From contig DASVWI010000036.1 in the NCBI GenBank assembly GCA_036389675.1, positions 163,309-227,308 of the forward strand: a stretch of DNA of 64,000 nucleotides, given 5' to 3'. Both the position numbers and the translations under genes were made by a program. Within the stretch, counting starts at the first letter, position 1. Each line of letters begins with the position of its first letter. The notes under the pieces were generated by a model. That model worked only from the letters and a program-made list of their open reading frames with translations. It was not told the origin of the DNA and did not search any database. The DNA is from DASQYE01 sp036389675 (GTDB lineage Bacteria; Acidobacteriota; Blastocatellia; Pyrinomonadales; Pyrinomonadaceae). Below are positions 1 to 8,165 of this stretch, piece after piece.

Positions 1-1311
1 CAACGAAAAGCCGGACACCTGCGCGGGCACGCGCTGGATGCGGGTCAGCGTCTCTGCGCTGCGGTCTGCGCTGAGGGCTGTAAAGTTTTGATCGAAAAGC
101 TGTGTACCGGCGTAGGCCCTCAGGGAGAATGAGCCCGCCCGGGTGTTGGGCCAATCTGCGCCAGCATTGAGCTGCCTCGTGTGTGTGCGGTTGGTTTGCA
201 GCGGCGTGCCGTTGGCTCTCGATTCGCCAAAATATGCGGCGCGTAGAAAGGCGCGCCCGTCTCTATCGAGCAGACGTTCAAGCGAGAGATCAAGCGCCGT
301 GTGTCTTGAAGCGGCGGGCGTATCAACTGGCCCACGCTCGCGCCGATCAACAGCGATATAGCCACCCGCATGTAGATTTTCGGCGGCGAGGGTCGCGCCC
401 CAGCGCCCCTTTCGTCCTCCCATAAAGAGCGAGGCGTCCGTTGTCTGTTGGTTGCCATAGGATGCTTCGAGCAAGAGGACGGGCGTTTGATGCGTGCGCC
501 GCGTCAGGATATTAACGACACCGCCGAGCGCGCCGCTGCCGTAGAGATTGGAAGAGCCGCCGCGCAGGATTTCGATACTGGCGACCGACTGGCGCGGGAC
601 GCGTCCCCAGTAAACCCACCCGCCGAAGGGATCGTTGAGTGGAATACCGTCGGCGAGTACGAGAGCGCGGCTCGCCCCGCTCGCGCCGACGCCTCTTAAA
701 GAGACTCCCTGCGAAGTCGGATTGGCCGTGCGGCTGCCGGAGCGCCGGAACAATTGAAAGCCGGGCACTTGCCTGAGCGCATCATCAATGGTCAGGGCGG
801 CGGTCGCCGAGAACTCTCTTTCGTTAAGCACGACGACGCTGGCCGCCGTCTCCGCGAGCCGCGTCTCAGTCCGTGTCGCCGTGACCGTCACCTGTTCCTC
901 AACGGGCGCGGGCTGAAGGACTATCCTGAGCGTTGAAGCCGCGCTCTCTTGTGCGCTCAACTTTCGCTCTGCGCTGCTGAACCCGCGCGCTTGAACTTTA
1001 AGCGTCAGGGATCGCCCCCGCATCGCTTCAAAGACGAACCGTCCGTCATCACCCGTCCTCACCTGAGCAATAACAGAGGACTCGTTGCTGATAGAGATTT
1101 GAGCTTCGGCTACGGGCGCGCCCCTTTGATCCAGCACCACGCCCTCAATGCGCGGCGATTGCGGCAAGGTACGACGAGCGGCAGCGCAAGCGGGAGCGCT
1201 CGTCAGATGAAGCTCGACGAGCACACAAACGTAGATTGAAGCGATACGCACGAGGAGCAGGAAAGCGAGAGCTACCACGCCGACCCCTTGATCTCTTACA
1301 TATGAGTTCAT
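1..1311 (-). CDS. TonB-dependent outer-membrane receptor (C-terminus beyond window)
   Basis: Reading the minus strand from an ATG at 1311 gives one open frame to the window edge, about 437 codons, so the rest of the barrel is missing. The N-terminus is hydrophobic (signal peptide). It is followed by a carboxypeptidase-regulatory-like domain (IEGVVLDQRGAPVAEAQISI, roughly residues 60-140), a TonB-box-like stretch (EEQVTVTATRTETRL) and a plug domain with the usual SLRGVGASGASRALVLADG, NDPFGGWVYW and EILRGGSSNLYGSGALGGVV motifs. It would import a ligand across the outer membrane using TonB energy. It is the last visible gene of the xoxF-cox series, 55 bp downstream of the YVTN gene. The ligand is unknown; a metal chelate such as a lanthanophore is a guess from context. 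Confidence 0.9.
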   Translation of the reverse strand, partial: MNSYVRDQGVGVVALAFLLLVRIASIYVCVLVELHLTSAPACAAARRTLPQSPRIEGVVLDQRGAPVAEAQISISNESSVIAQVRTGDDGRFVFEAMRGRSLTLKVQARGFSSAERKLSAQESAASTLRIVLQPAPVEEQVTVTATRTETRLAETAASVVVLNEREFSATAALTIDDALRQVPGFQLFRRSGSRTANPTSQGVSLRGVGASGASRALVLADGIPLNDPFGGWVYWGRVPRQSVASIEILRGGSSNLYGSGALGGVVNILTRRTHQTPVLLLEASYGNQQTTDASLFMGGRKGRWGATLAAENLHAGGYIAVDRRERGPVDTPAASRHTALDLSLERLLDRDGRAFLRAAYFGESRANGTPLQTNRTHTRQLNAGADWPNTRAGSFSLRAYAGTQLFDQNFTALSADRSAETLTRIQRVPAQVSGFSL

Positions 1312-1366
1312 TGCTCTCGTCGCTTCCCGCCTTCAAATCCCGCTCGGTCAGATTCCATCTCAAGCA

Positions 1367-2374
1367 TCAAGGCTTGACGGCGATGGCCCACGGGCCGTCT
1401 CCCGCCTTGATGTTCTTGATGAGCCGGCTGGTCGCAGTGTCTATCACCGATACGTCGTTCGACAATCCGTTGGCCGTGTAAAGCTTGCTGCCGTCGGGGG
1501 AGAGCGCGATGCCCCATGGTCTCTGGCCGACCGGAACTATGTTCAGCAGTTTGTGGCTCGCGGCCTCGACGACGGCGACCGTGTTGCCGCGCCCCGTTGC
1601 GACGTAGATGCGTTGCCCGTCCGCCGAGACGACGACTCCCTTCGGCTTCATCTGCGTCTGGCCGCGCGGAAGCTCGATGGTCGCAATGACGCTGTGATCT
1701 ACTGTATCGACCACCGAAAGAGAGCCGCCGTTTTCAGCCGTCACGTAGGCGCGTGTGCCGTCGGGCGAGAAGGCCGCTTCGCGTGGGCGCGCGCCGACCA
1801 GAAAAGTCTTCGTGACCTGATTCGTCTGCGTATCTATCACAGAGACGGTGCTGCTGCTTTCTGAGGTCACATAGACCCATCGCCCGTCGGGGCTGAGAGC
1901 GACGCCTTCGGGCTCAAGCCCGACGACCTGCGTGGCGATGATGCTGTTGGAGCTGAGTTCCGTGACGGATGCCGTCCCGGCATCCTCGTTGGCGATGTAG
2001 AAGCGCGTCCCGTCCAGATTGACGACGAACTCTTCCGGGTCAGTGCCAGCGTCGTACTTCGCCACAACCTTGTGCGTAGTCGTATCGATGGCTGCGATCT
2101 TGTCTTCGCCCTCGCGGCGGTTCGACGGGTAACTGAGCGCCACGTAAACCAGCCGCTTGTCCGGGCTCAGGTGAATGCCGCGCGGCCTCGCGCCCACGAC
2201 TATCGTTTCGACGACCGTGTCCGTCGAGATGTCGATGACGGTGATCGTCCCGTCACGCTCGTTGCTCACATAGGCGAGCGGCCCGGACCGTTCAGGCCCA
2301 CAGGACGAGGCACATTGCAGCAGCATAAGCGCTGCGATCAAGCAGCCTCGTCTATAAATCCACCTGACTGGCAT
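1367..2374 (-). CDS. YVTN-family beta-propeller lipoprotein
   Basis: 335 aa. The N-terminus has a short hydrophobic stretch ending in ...QCASSC, a plausible lipobox, so the protein is probably lipid-anchored on the periplasmic side. The rest is about seven repeats of the form D-T-x-T-N-x-V-x-x-x-x-x-V-G-x-x-P-x-G-x-A-x-S-P-D-G-x-x-x-Y-V, the YVTN propeller signature. Proteins like this often accompany PQQ-dependent dehydrogenase clusters (the 'PQQ-dependent catabolism-associated beta-propeller' group), which fits the xoxF gene upstream on the same strand. No enzymatic residues are evident; a scaffolding or binding role is inferred. It lies between ctaG and the TonB receptor. Confidence 0.82.
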   Translation of the reverse strand: MPVRWIYRRGCLIAALMLLQCASSCGPERSGPLAYVSNERDGTITVIDISTDTVVETIVVGARPRGIHLSPDKRLVYVALSYPSNRREGEDKIAAIDTTTHKVVAKYDAGTDPEEFVVNLDGTRFYIANEDAGTASVTELSSNSIIATQVVGLEPEGVALSPDGRWVYVTSESSSTVSVIDTQTNQVTKTFLVGARPREAAFSPDGTRAYVTAENGGSLSVVDTVDHSVIATIELPRGQTQMKPKGVVVSADGQRIYVATGRGNTVAVVEAASHKLLNIVPVGQRPWGIALSPDGSKLYTANGLSNDVSVIDTATSRLIKNIKAGDGPWAIAVKP

Positions 2375-2480
2375 CTCTGATATGAATGTCCGGATGATTC
2401 GCAGGCAATACTACTTTACTTCGACGCTTAAAGGTAGGCGATGATCGCCCTCTCTCTGCGCGCACGCGCCCTGCATCTCT

Positions 2481-3413
2481 TCAGCGCAGGGCGCGTGCCT
2501 CGCGCCTGCGGACGCGCCGCTCCGATTCGCGCATCCAGCCGAGCATCAATGCGAGCCCCGCTATCACATAGACGGTCGCAGCCGGAATCCACATGATCAG
2601 CCCGCCGAGTTGTTGATCTTCAAGCGGTGTGAGCCCCCATGACTGTGTTGTCTGAGCATAGGCCGGATACCAGACTTTGTTGGCGAAAGTAATCAGCGCG
2701 CCGAGCACGCCGCTATGCACGGATGTCGTGAACATATAGAGCACAGCCGCGCCGTAGCCCATCAACCCCCGCCGCCCATGAATGAGTGCCCACCAGAAGA
2801 GCAGGGCCGAGCCCAGAAAGCTCAGGTGTTGCAGAGTGTGCACGAAATCGCTGCTCAGAGTTGCCTGAAAGAGCGCGGGCGCGTGCCAGACCCAGAGCGC
2901 CACGGCGTGAATGGCCCAGGCCGCAAGCGGATTCGTCACAGCGCGCCAGCCCCCTTGCACTGCGCGATGTTTGCCCACAGCCCCTAACGATTGTCGCCAG
3001 CCCACAGGCAGTGCCCACAGGAAAGGCACGAGCGGGTGCGCCAGCACCAGAAGCGGAGCGGCGACGAGCATCAGGACTTCGTGCTGCGTCATGTGCGCGG
3101 AAAACAGAACCTCTCCCCAGGGGTGAAGCGGCGAAACGAGCGCGACGAAAAGCGCGAGCCAACCTCCTGCGAATGCCCACGCTTCGGTGAGGCTCGCGCC
3201 GTGGCCGCGCCCAGACTCTCGCCATAAGCGCCGCACGCCTCGCGTGTACAACCAACACGCCAGAGCCAGGCTCGCGATCACAAGAGGGTCGCGTCCCCAC
3301 GTGAACCACAGATCATGAAACGTATGCGGCTTGCCACCGTGAAAAGCAAGGATGAAGGATGAAGGCGGAAGGATGAAAGAGGAGTTATTCAACTTGTACA
3401 ACTGCATTTTCAT
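2481..3413 (-). CDS. ctaG: CtaG-type cytochrome c oxidase assembly factor
   Basis: 310 aa with several membrane segments and the caa3_CtaG pattern: HMTQHEVLMLVAAPLLVLAHP, WAIHAVALWVWHAPALF, HSGVLGALITFA and a C-terminal QQLGGLIMWIPA segment. The family helps deliver copper to, or assemble, caa3-type oxidases, matching the coxBAC genes just upstream. The first 23 or so residues (NNSSFILPPSSFILAF) are encoded by an inverted repeat that recurs at 60.9 kb, so the native N-terminus probably began near HGGKPHTFHDLWFTWG and the repeat later supplied a new start. The ATG at 3413 is the only in-frame ATG start before the domain. Confidence 0.85.
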   Translation of the reverse strand: MKMQLYKLNNSSFILPPSSFILAFHGGKPHTFHDLWFTWGRDPLVIASLALACWLYTRGVRRLWRESGRGHGASLTEAWAFAGGWLALFVALVSPLHPWGEVLFSAHMTQHEVLMLVAAPLLVLAHPLVPFLWALPVGWRQSLGAVGKHRAVQGGWRAVTNPLAAWAIHAVALWVWHAPALFQATLSSDFVHTLQHLSFLGSALLFWWALIHGRRGLMGYGAAVLYMFTTSVHSGVLGALITFANKVWYPAYAQTTQSWGLTPLEDQQLGGLIMWIPAATVYVIAGLALMLGWMRESERRVRRREARALR

Positions 3414-3431
3414 CCTTCATCCTTCATCCTT
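3348..3431. repeat. Inverted repeat, GGATGAA family, copy 1
   Basis: Left arm 3348-3376 is built of AAGGATGAAGGATGAAGG-like units and right arm 3409-3431 of TTCATCCTTCATCC units, separated by about 32 bp. The arms would form a long hairpin in the transcript. The element spans the 5' end of ctaG and its upstream gap, and codes for its first residues. A second copy, sharing the segment GATGAAGGCGGAAGGATGAA, lies at 60908-60999. Confidence 0.85.
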
Positions 3432-3436
3432 GCCAT

Positions 3437-3832
3437 TTATCTCTGGCACGGATTGAAGATGAACTGCGGAATCCATTGCGCGACGATGATGAGGAAACTG
3501 AGCGCGCTGATCATCACCCCAAGGCTTCCGAGGAAACGATCACGCGTGCTCGTGTCTTCCGCCTCGTCCGGCAAGCGGCGTCCGGCCCTTTCCCAGTTGC
3601 GCCAGGCGACAAGGCCGCCGGCAGCCGCGATCACCAGGAAGATAATCGTCATCAGGTGCAGCAGAGACGTGTGCCCTCCGGGGCAGAGTTTCTGCGCGAG
3701 CGTATAATTGACTTGCAGGTTGGAGAGAAAAGCCATGGGCGCGACGAGCACGCCCGCCCATAAAGCCAGCAGGCCCGCGCTCTGCCCCTGCTTCGACCGC
3801 GTCCCGCTTTCCGGACTCTCATCGGCAGACAT
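3437..3832 (-). CDS. Small membrane protein of the cytochrome oxidase operon
   Basis: 131 aa with three predicted membrane segments (about residues 21-40, 58-76 and 102-120), a hydrophilic N-terminus and a charged linker after the second helix. Conserved-looking cysteines occur in QKLCPGGH and at the C-terminus (FNPCQR). I do not recognise a named family. Position between coxC (19 bp upstream) and ctaG (23 bp downstream) suggests an accessory or fourth oxidase subunit; that role is inferred only from context. Confidence 0.75.
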   Translation of the reverse strand: MSADESPESGTRSKQGQSAGLLALWAGVLVAPMAFLSNLQVNYTLAQKLCPGGHTSLLHLMTIIFLVIAAAGGLVAWRNWERAGRRLPDEAEDTSTRDRFLGSLGVMISALSFLIIVAQWIPQFIFNPCQR

Positions 3833-3851
3833 CTTGCGACAGCCTCCCTCC

Positions 3852-4457
3852 TTAAAGAAAACGCGGCGCGAGATACACCAGCGCGTAACACGGAATCCAG
3901 ATGAGGACTATAAAGTACCAGTAGAGCGCATTGTCGGTCGCGTCAACCATATATCTAGGTTGCGTGTGCCCGAGCGCGAGCAGCACCGTGACGACGATGG
4001 TTTCGGCCACTTCGGCTATGAGGTGAAACGTGTGAATCACCATGATTGTCCAGACAATAGAGCCGTAGGCGTTGGAATCCCAATAGACGTTCAGCGACTT
4101 GAACTCTAAAAACCTGACGGCGATAAAGACTATGCCCACCACGTCGCAGACGATGTGCCAGAGAATGACCCTCGGCGCGTCGAGCCGCTTGGCCGCTTTC
4201 TCAAGCAGGTACATCGGCAGGGCGCTCGCGAGGATGATGAAAAGATTGATGGTCGGTATCAGCAGATCAGGCAGCTCGGTCGGAGGCGGCGGCCAGTCCG
4301 TGACGCGGTCGCGCAGGTAGAAATAGGTGACGAAGCAGAGCACGAGCATCGTTCCCTCGATGGCGAGGAAACCCCACACGGCCCACCACGTCACGGCGCG
4401 ACTTCCGAAGGCGAAGCCCGGCAAACGAGAAACATCAATGGCGACTCTCTCTCTCAT
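3852..4457 (-). CDS. coxC: Cytochrome c oxidase subunit III
   Basis: 201 aa, the usual size of a bacterial subunit III with five to six helices. Recognisable segments are WWAVWGFLAIEGTMLVLCF near the N-terminus, HTFHLIAEVAE in the middle and NALYWYFIVLIWIPCYALVY at the C-terminus. Subunit III stabilises the oxidase core and normally supports proton uptake by the D-channel, which is notable because subunit I here lacks the D-channel aspartate. The start ATG at 4457 overlaps the coxA stop by 4 bp (ATGA), indicating translational coupling. Confidence 0.9.
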   Translation of the reverse strand: MRERVAIDVSRLPGFAFGSRAVTWWAVWGFLAIEGTMLVLCFVTYFYLRDRVTDWPPPPTELPDLLIPTINLFIILASALPMYLLEKAAKRLDAPRVILWHIVCDVVGIVFIAVRFLEFKSLNVYWDSNAYGSIVWTIMVIHTFHLIAEVAETIVVTVLLALGHTQPRYMVDATDNALYWYFIVLIWIPCYALVYLAPRFL

Positions 4458-6481
4458 TGTGTTCTGGCGGCCTCCCGTCTTCGCTCCTCTTCCGACATCT
4501 CTTCGACCGTAGGAGGCTCACACTTTTCTTCCTCTTCCCTCTTGGGCCAACCCCATACGAGCAGGGCGACGAAAGAGAGCACCATCCCGCCGGGCAGCGC
4601 CCACGGACTGAAGATCGAGCAGATGAAGGTCGCCGTGGCGGCCAGCGCCATCAGGAGCGGCCCGATGTTCGGCCCCGGCAGTATGAGCTTGTGATCGGGC
4701 TCGGCATCCATCGTCTGCGTTATCAAAATCTCGCGGCAGTCGCTCCTCAGTCCCCCCACGACCGGCGCTTCCTCGCTTCGTGCCCAGAGCGCTTCGCGTC
4801 CCTGAACGATGGGCAGGCGAAAGAAGTTGTAGTCGGGCGGAGGCGAGGCGGTCGCCCATTCGAGCGTGTCTGCGTTCCATGGATTCGAGCCCGCCACTTC
4901 GCCCGAGCGCAGGCTTCTAAAGGCATTGATGATAAAGACCAGAACGCCGAGCGTGAGGACGACGCCGCCCGCCGTCGCCAGCAGATTAAGACGCTCCCAG
5001 CCCGTGCCGGGCACGTAGGTATAGATGCGTCGCGGCATCCCTTCAAGCCCGAGGATGTGCATCGGGAAGAAGGTCAGGTTGAAGCCCACGAACATGAGCC
5101 AGAAGTTGAGCTTGCCCAGACCTTCACCGAGCATGCGCCCGGTCATCTTCGGAAACCAGTAATAGAAGGCTCCGAAGAGCGGAAAGACCGCGCCGCCGAT
5201 CAGGACGTAGTGAAAATGCGCGACGACAAAATATGTGTCGTGCAGTTGCAGATTGACGGGCACGCTCGCCTGCATCACTCCCGTCATGCCGCCCAGAATA
5301 AAGATAAAGAAGAAGCCGAGGACGAAGAGCATGGGCGTTTTCAGCCTGAGGCGTCCCGTCCAGATCGTCGCCGTCCAGCAGAAGATTTGAATGCCTGAGG
5401 GGATGGCGATGAGCATCGTCGCCGCCGTGAAAAAACTTGAGCCCAGTTGCGGCAGCCCCGTGGCGAACATGTGGTGCACCCAGAGGCCGAAGCCTATAAA
5501 GCCGTTGGCGATGATCGCCAGGACCAGCGCCGTGTAACCGAAGACCGGGCGGCGCGTGAAGGCCGGAAGCATCGCCGAGACGAAACCCGTCGCCGGAAGA
5601 AAGATGATGTAGACCTCCGGGTGTCCGAAGAACCAGAACAGATGTTGCCAGAGCAGCACGTCGCCGCCCTCCGCAGGGTTGTAGAAGTGCGTGGCGACCA
5701 GACGATCAAGGGTCAGAAAGAGGCTGCTCGTCATCACTGCCGGCATCGCAAAGATGACCATGAAGGAGACGACCACCATCGTCCACAGGTAGATCGGAAT
5801 GCGGTTTAAAGACATCCCCGGCACGCGCATCTTAAAGACCGTCACGATGGTCTCGACGGCGGCGGCGAGCGCGGCGATCTCCGTAAAATTTATCAACTGC
5901 GACCAGACATCGACACGCTTGCCGGGTGAGAAGCCCGGCCCGGCCAGCGTGACATAGCTGAACCAGCCCGTATCGGGACCCGTGTTCAGAAAGAAGAAGA
6001 CGTAGAGCATCACGCCGCCCGCAAGGTATATCCAGTAGCTGAAGGCTGCGAGGCGCGGGAAGACTATATTGCGAGTGCCGACCATGAGCGGCACAAGGTA
6101 AATCGCCATCGCCTCCATGACGGGGATGGCGAAGAGGAACATCATGGTCGAGCCGTGCATCGTAAAAATCTGATTGTAGAGGTCTGGTCCCAGCAGTGAG
6201 TTTTCCGGGCGCGAAAGCTGTAGACGCATCAGCAGGGCGAGGATGCCGCCTAAGATGAAGAAGATGAAGGCCGTGATGATATAGCGCCTGCCGATGGACT
6301 TATGGTTGGTGCTCGCCAGCCATCCCCACAGGCCGGGCGGGTCGCCCCAAGCCTCTTCGAGCAGCCGCCGCTCCTGCTCAGCCGGCAGCTCATCCGGCGC
6401 TGGCGCTTTCTCTTCGACGGCCACAGAGTCCGCTGCCTGCGCGGCGTTTTGGCGGCCCTCTATTTCTTCTTCAAGTCTCAT
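4454..6481 (-). CDS. coxA: Cytochrome c oxidase subunit I with altered proton channels
   Basis: 675 aa. The heme-copper oxidase core is clear: FTMHGSTMMFLF (heme a ligand His109), GHPEVYIIFLPATG (CuB ligand His287, Glu289, cross-linked Tyr291), HH336-337, and HDTYFVVAHFHYVL (heme ligands). The C-terminal 120 residues form an extra membrane hairpin, as in CoxN-like fusions. Catalytic residues are intact. However, the D-channel motif reads GTRNIVFPRLAA (Asn138 and Ala145 where Paracoccus numbering has Asp124 and Asn131), and the K-channel motif reads PSGIQIF (Gln365 where Lys354 is expected). A charged 45-residue N-terminal extension precedes the first helix. The start overlaps the coxB stop by 4 bp. 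Confidence 0.95.
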   Translation of the reverse strand: MRLEEEIEGRQNAAQAADSVAVEEKAPAPDELPAEQERRLLEEAWGDPPGLWGWLASTNHKSIGRRYIITAFIFFILGGILALLMRLQLSRPENSLLGPDLYNQIFTMHGSTMMFLFAIPVMEAMAIYLVPLMVGTRNIVFPRLAAFSYWIYLAGGVMLYVFFFLNTGPDTGWFSYVTLAGPGFSPGKRVDVWSQLINFTEIAALAAAVETIVTVFKMRVPGMSLNRIPIYLWTMVVVSFMVIFAMPAVMTSSLFLTLDRLVATHFYNPAEGGDVLLWQHLFWFFGHPEVYIIFLPATGFVSAMLPAFTRRPVFGYTALVLAIIANGFIGFGLWVHHMFATGLPQLGSSFFTAATMLIAIPSGIQIFCWTATIWTGRLRLKTPMLFVLGFFFIFILGGMTGVMQASVPVNLQLHDTYFVVAHFHYVLIGGAVFPLFGAFYYWFPKMTGRMLGEGLGKLNFWLMFVGFNLTFFPMHILGLEGMPRRIYTYVPGTGWERLNLLATAGGVVLTLGVLVFIINAFRSLRSGEVAGSNPWNADTLEWATASPPPDYNFFRLPIVQGREALWARSEEAPVVGGLRSDCREILITQTMDAEPDHKLILPGPNIGPLLMALAATATFICSIFSPWALPGGMVLSFVALLVWGWPKREEEEKCEPPTVEEMSEEERRREAARTQ

Positions 6482-7575
6482 TTGAGGCTCTCCAGATAGC
6501 TCACCAGCGCCTGCAAATCCTCAGGGGGAAGCGGGACGGGCGGCATGCGATTGCCCGGCTTGACCTGCTGCGAGTCGGTAATCCAGCCCGCAAGATGATC
6601 GCGCGTGCGGGTGAGCGTCCCGGCGGCGATGGTCTTACGGCTCGCAACATGCGTCAGGTCGGGCGCGATGCTGGCCCCGGCATCCGTGCCGCGAACGGTG
6701 TGGCACATGATGCAGGGCGCGGAGAGAAAGACCTGCTGCCCGCGCGCCACCTCTGTCGCCTGTGGCGCTTGCGCGGCGGGGCGACGCTGCGCCTCCAGCC
6801 ATGCGTCGAACTTCGCCTGCGACTCCGCGATGACGATAAAGCGCATGTGCGCGTGCTGGTGACCGCAGAACTCCGCGCACTGCCCGTAGAACTCGCCCTC
6901 TCTATCGGCCTTGAGCCAGATATTATTATCGTGTCCCGGCAAGAGGTCTTTCTTGCCGTCGAGGTTGGGAACCCAGAAGCTATGTATGACGTCCGTGGAA
7001 GTGAGCTGAAGCTGGACCAGTCGTCCGACGGGGATGTGAATCTCGTTCGCCGTCTTGAAGATGTTGCTGGGCATCTGATCTTCATACTCGATCTCCCACC
7101 ACCATTGATGGCCGGTCACCTTGATGGATACGGGCTGTTGTTCCTGAACCGTGTAGTAGCCCCTGCCTGTTCTGAAGCTGGCGACGAGAAAGACGAAAAG
7201 GATGATGCCCGTCAAAAGGACAGCGCCGGTCACGACCCTTGCGACGCGTCGCTCAGAGCCTTCTTCGGGCGTGATGTAGGCCGCCTCGAAAGTCGTGCTC
7301 GGCTTTTGTCGCGCGCGGTAGACGGCCAGCAGAATGGAGATGATGACGAGGATGAAGACGATGGTGCAGACGTAGAACATCAGCCACCAGAGACGGCTGA
7401 TGCGTCCCGATTGCGGCCCCACAGGGTTGAGCGCCGACTGAACGCCCCCACACCCCGACAACAAGGGCAAAAGTAAAAAGGCAAAAGGCAGAAGACGGAA
7501 GCGCAACAGGCGCGCGAGCATGGCGCGCATCGTCTCACTTTTGCCTTTTATCTTTTTACTTTTGCCTTCCATCAT
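6478..7575 (-). CDS. coxB: Cytochrome c oxidase subunit II fused to cytochrome c (caa3 type)
   Basis: 365 aa. Lipoprotein signal (FLLLPLLSGCGG), two membrane helices, the CuA cupredoxin domain with DVIHSFWVPNLDGKK and the complete CuA motif CAEFCGHQHAHM, then a C-terminal class I cytochrome c domain (CIMCH heme site, NRMPPVPL distal Met). This makes it a caa3-type subunit II that can take electrons directly from a small cytochrome. The ATG at 7575 overlaps the upstream cytochrome stop by 4 bp; an internal ATG at 7527 is an alternative. The signal peptide is largely coded by one arm of an inverted repeat (7466-7566). Confidence 0.95.
   Translation of the reverse strand: MMEGKSKKIKGKSETMRAMLARLLRFRLLPFAFLLLPLLSGCGGVQSALNPVGPQSGRISRLWWLMFYVCTIVFILVIISILLAVYRARQKPSTTFEAAYITPEEGSERRVARVVTGAVLLTGIILFVFLVASFRTGRGYYTVQEQQPVSIKVTGHQWWWEIEYEDQMPSNIFKTANEIHIPVGRLVQLQLTSTDVIHSFWVPNLDGKKDLLPGHDNNIWLKADREGEFYGQCAEFCGHQHAHMRFIVIAESQAKFDAWLEAQRRPAAQAPQATEVARGQQVFLSAPCIMCHTVRGTDAGASIAPDLTHVASRKTIAAGTLTRTRDHLAGWITDSQQVKPGNRMPPVPLPPEDLQALVSYLESLK
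7466..7566. repeat. Inverted repeat, GGCAAAAGTAAAAAG family, inside the coxB start
   Basis: Left arm 7466-7494 and right arm 7538-7566 are near-perfect reverse complements (GGCAAAAGTAAAAAG followed by GCAAAAGGC-like sequence). Read on the minus strand, one arm encodes the KSKKIKGKSE segment and the other the FRLLPFAFLLLPLL hydrophobic core of the coxB signal peptide. The element is strongly A/T-skewed compared with its surroundings, suggesting insertion of a mobile intergenic repeat that was domesticated as a signal peptide. Confidence 0.75.
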
Positions 7576-8165
7576 GGCAGCTCCGCAGATTTGGGAAGTG
7601 TCGAAGCTTTCGGCTCTTTCGTTTCCGTCTGTTGCTCTGGCTTCTTCGTGCTCATGTGGTCGTCGCGCCCGTTGGCCGCAGTCTTAGACGCCTGCCCGCT
7701 CAGGCTTCGCACGTAGGCGGCCAGTTGCCAGACCTGATAGTCGGGAATCTTGCCACGAAAAGACGGCATACCGTTGGGGCGTCCCTCGACGATGGTGGCG
7801 AAGATTTGATCCGGCTCGCTTCCGTAAATCCACTGGTCATCAATCAGGGGTGGTCCTATACCTCCGCCCCCGTGCGCGTGGCAACCGACACAGTTGAACC
7901 ACTCGTAGAGCCTTTTGCCGTCGCTCATCGCCGGGCCGTTCTCCTCATACTCGTTCTTGACAGGCACGGGCGATGAAGGCACACCCGGCTGTAGATCACT
8001 CATCCTTTTCGTGTTGATGCGATTGGCCGATGGAGGCTGGACACGAAAGCCCCGCTCCTCGCGCTTACAGGAAGCGGCCAGAACGGTCGCCAGCGCGAGC
8101 AGGAGGCACGCCGGGAGGAAGTTCAGGTTTCTACCTTCGGTATGAAGCATTCTCGGTGCGGCCAT
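7572..8165 (-). CDS. XoxG-like lipoprotein cytochrome c
   Basis: 197 aa from the ATG at 8165. Lipoprotein signal LLLALATVLAASC, then a single class I cytochrome c domain with heme motif FNCVGCHAHGGGG, a tight GPPLIDDQWIYGSEPDQIF segment and distal ligand region RPNGMPSFRGKIPDYQVW. The C-terminal 40 residues are a charged, disordered tail. It is placed to carry electrons from the XoxF dehydrogenase to the caa3 oxidase encoded next to it. An upstream ATG at 8261 has a good Shine-Dalgarno (GAGGAG) but would bury the signal peptide 65 residues in and overlap xoxJ by 131 bp. The 8165 start overlaps xoxJ by 35 bp; 8150 is another possibility. Confidence 0.85.
   Translation of the reverse strand: MAAPRMLHTEGRNLNFLPACLLLALATVLAASCKREERGFRVQPPSANRINTKRMSDLQPGVPSSPVPVKNEYEENGPAMSDGKRLYEWFNCVGCHAHGGGGIGPPLIDDQWIYGSEPDQIFATIVEGRPNGMPSFRGKIPDYQVWQLAAYVRSLSGQASKTAANGRDDHMSTKKPEQQTETKEPKASTLPKSAELP

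Noticed and set aside
4457..5398. Long plus-strand frame opposite coxA
   Set aside because: Highly charged product with no domain, antisense to a clear oxidase subunit; high GC makes such shadows common.
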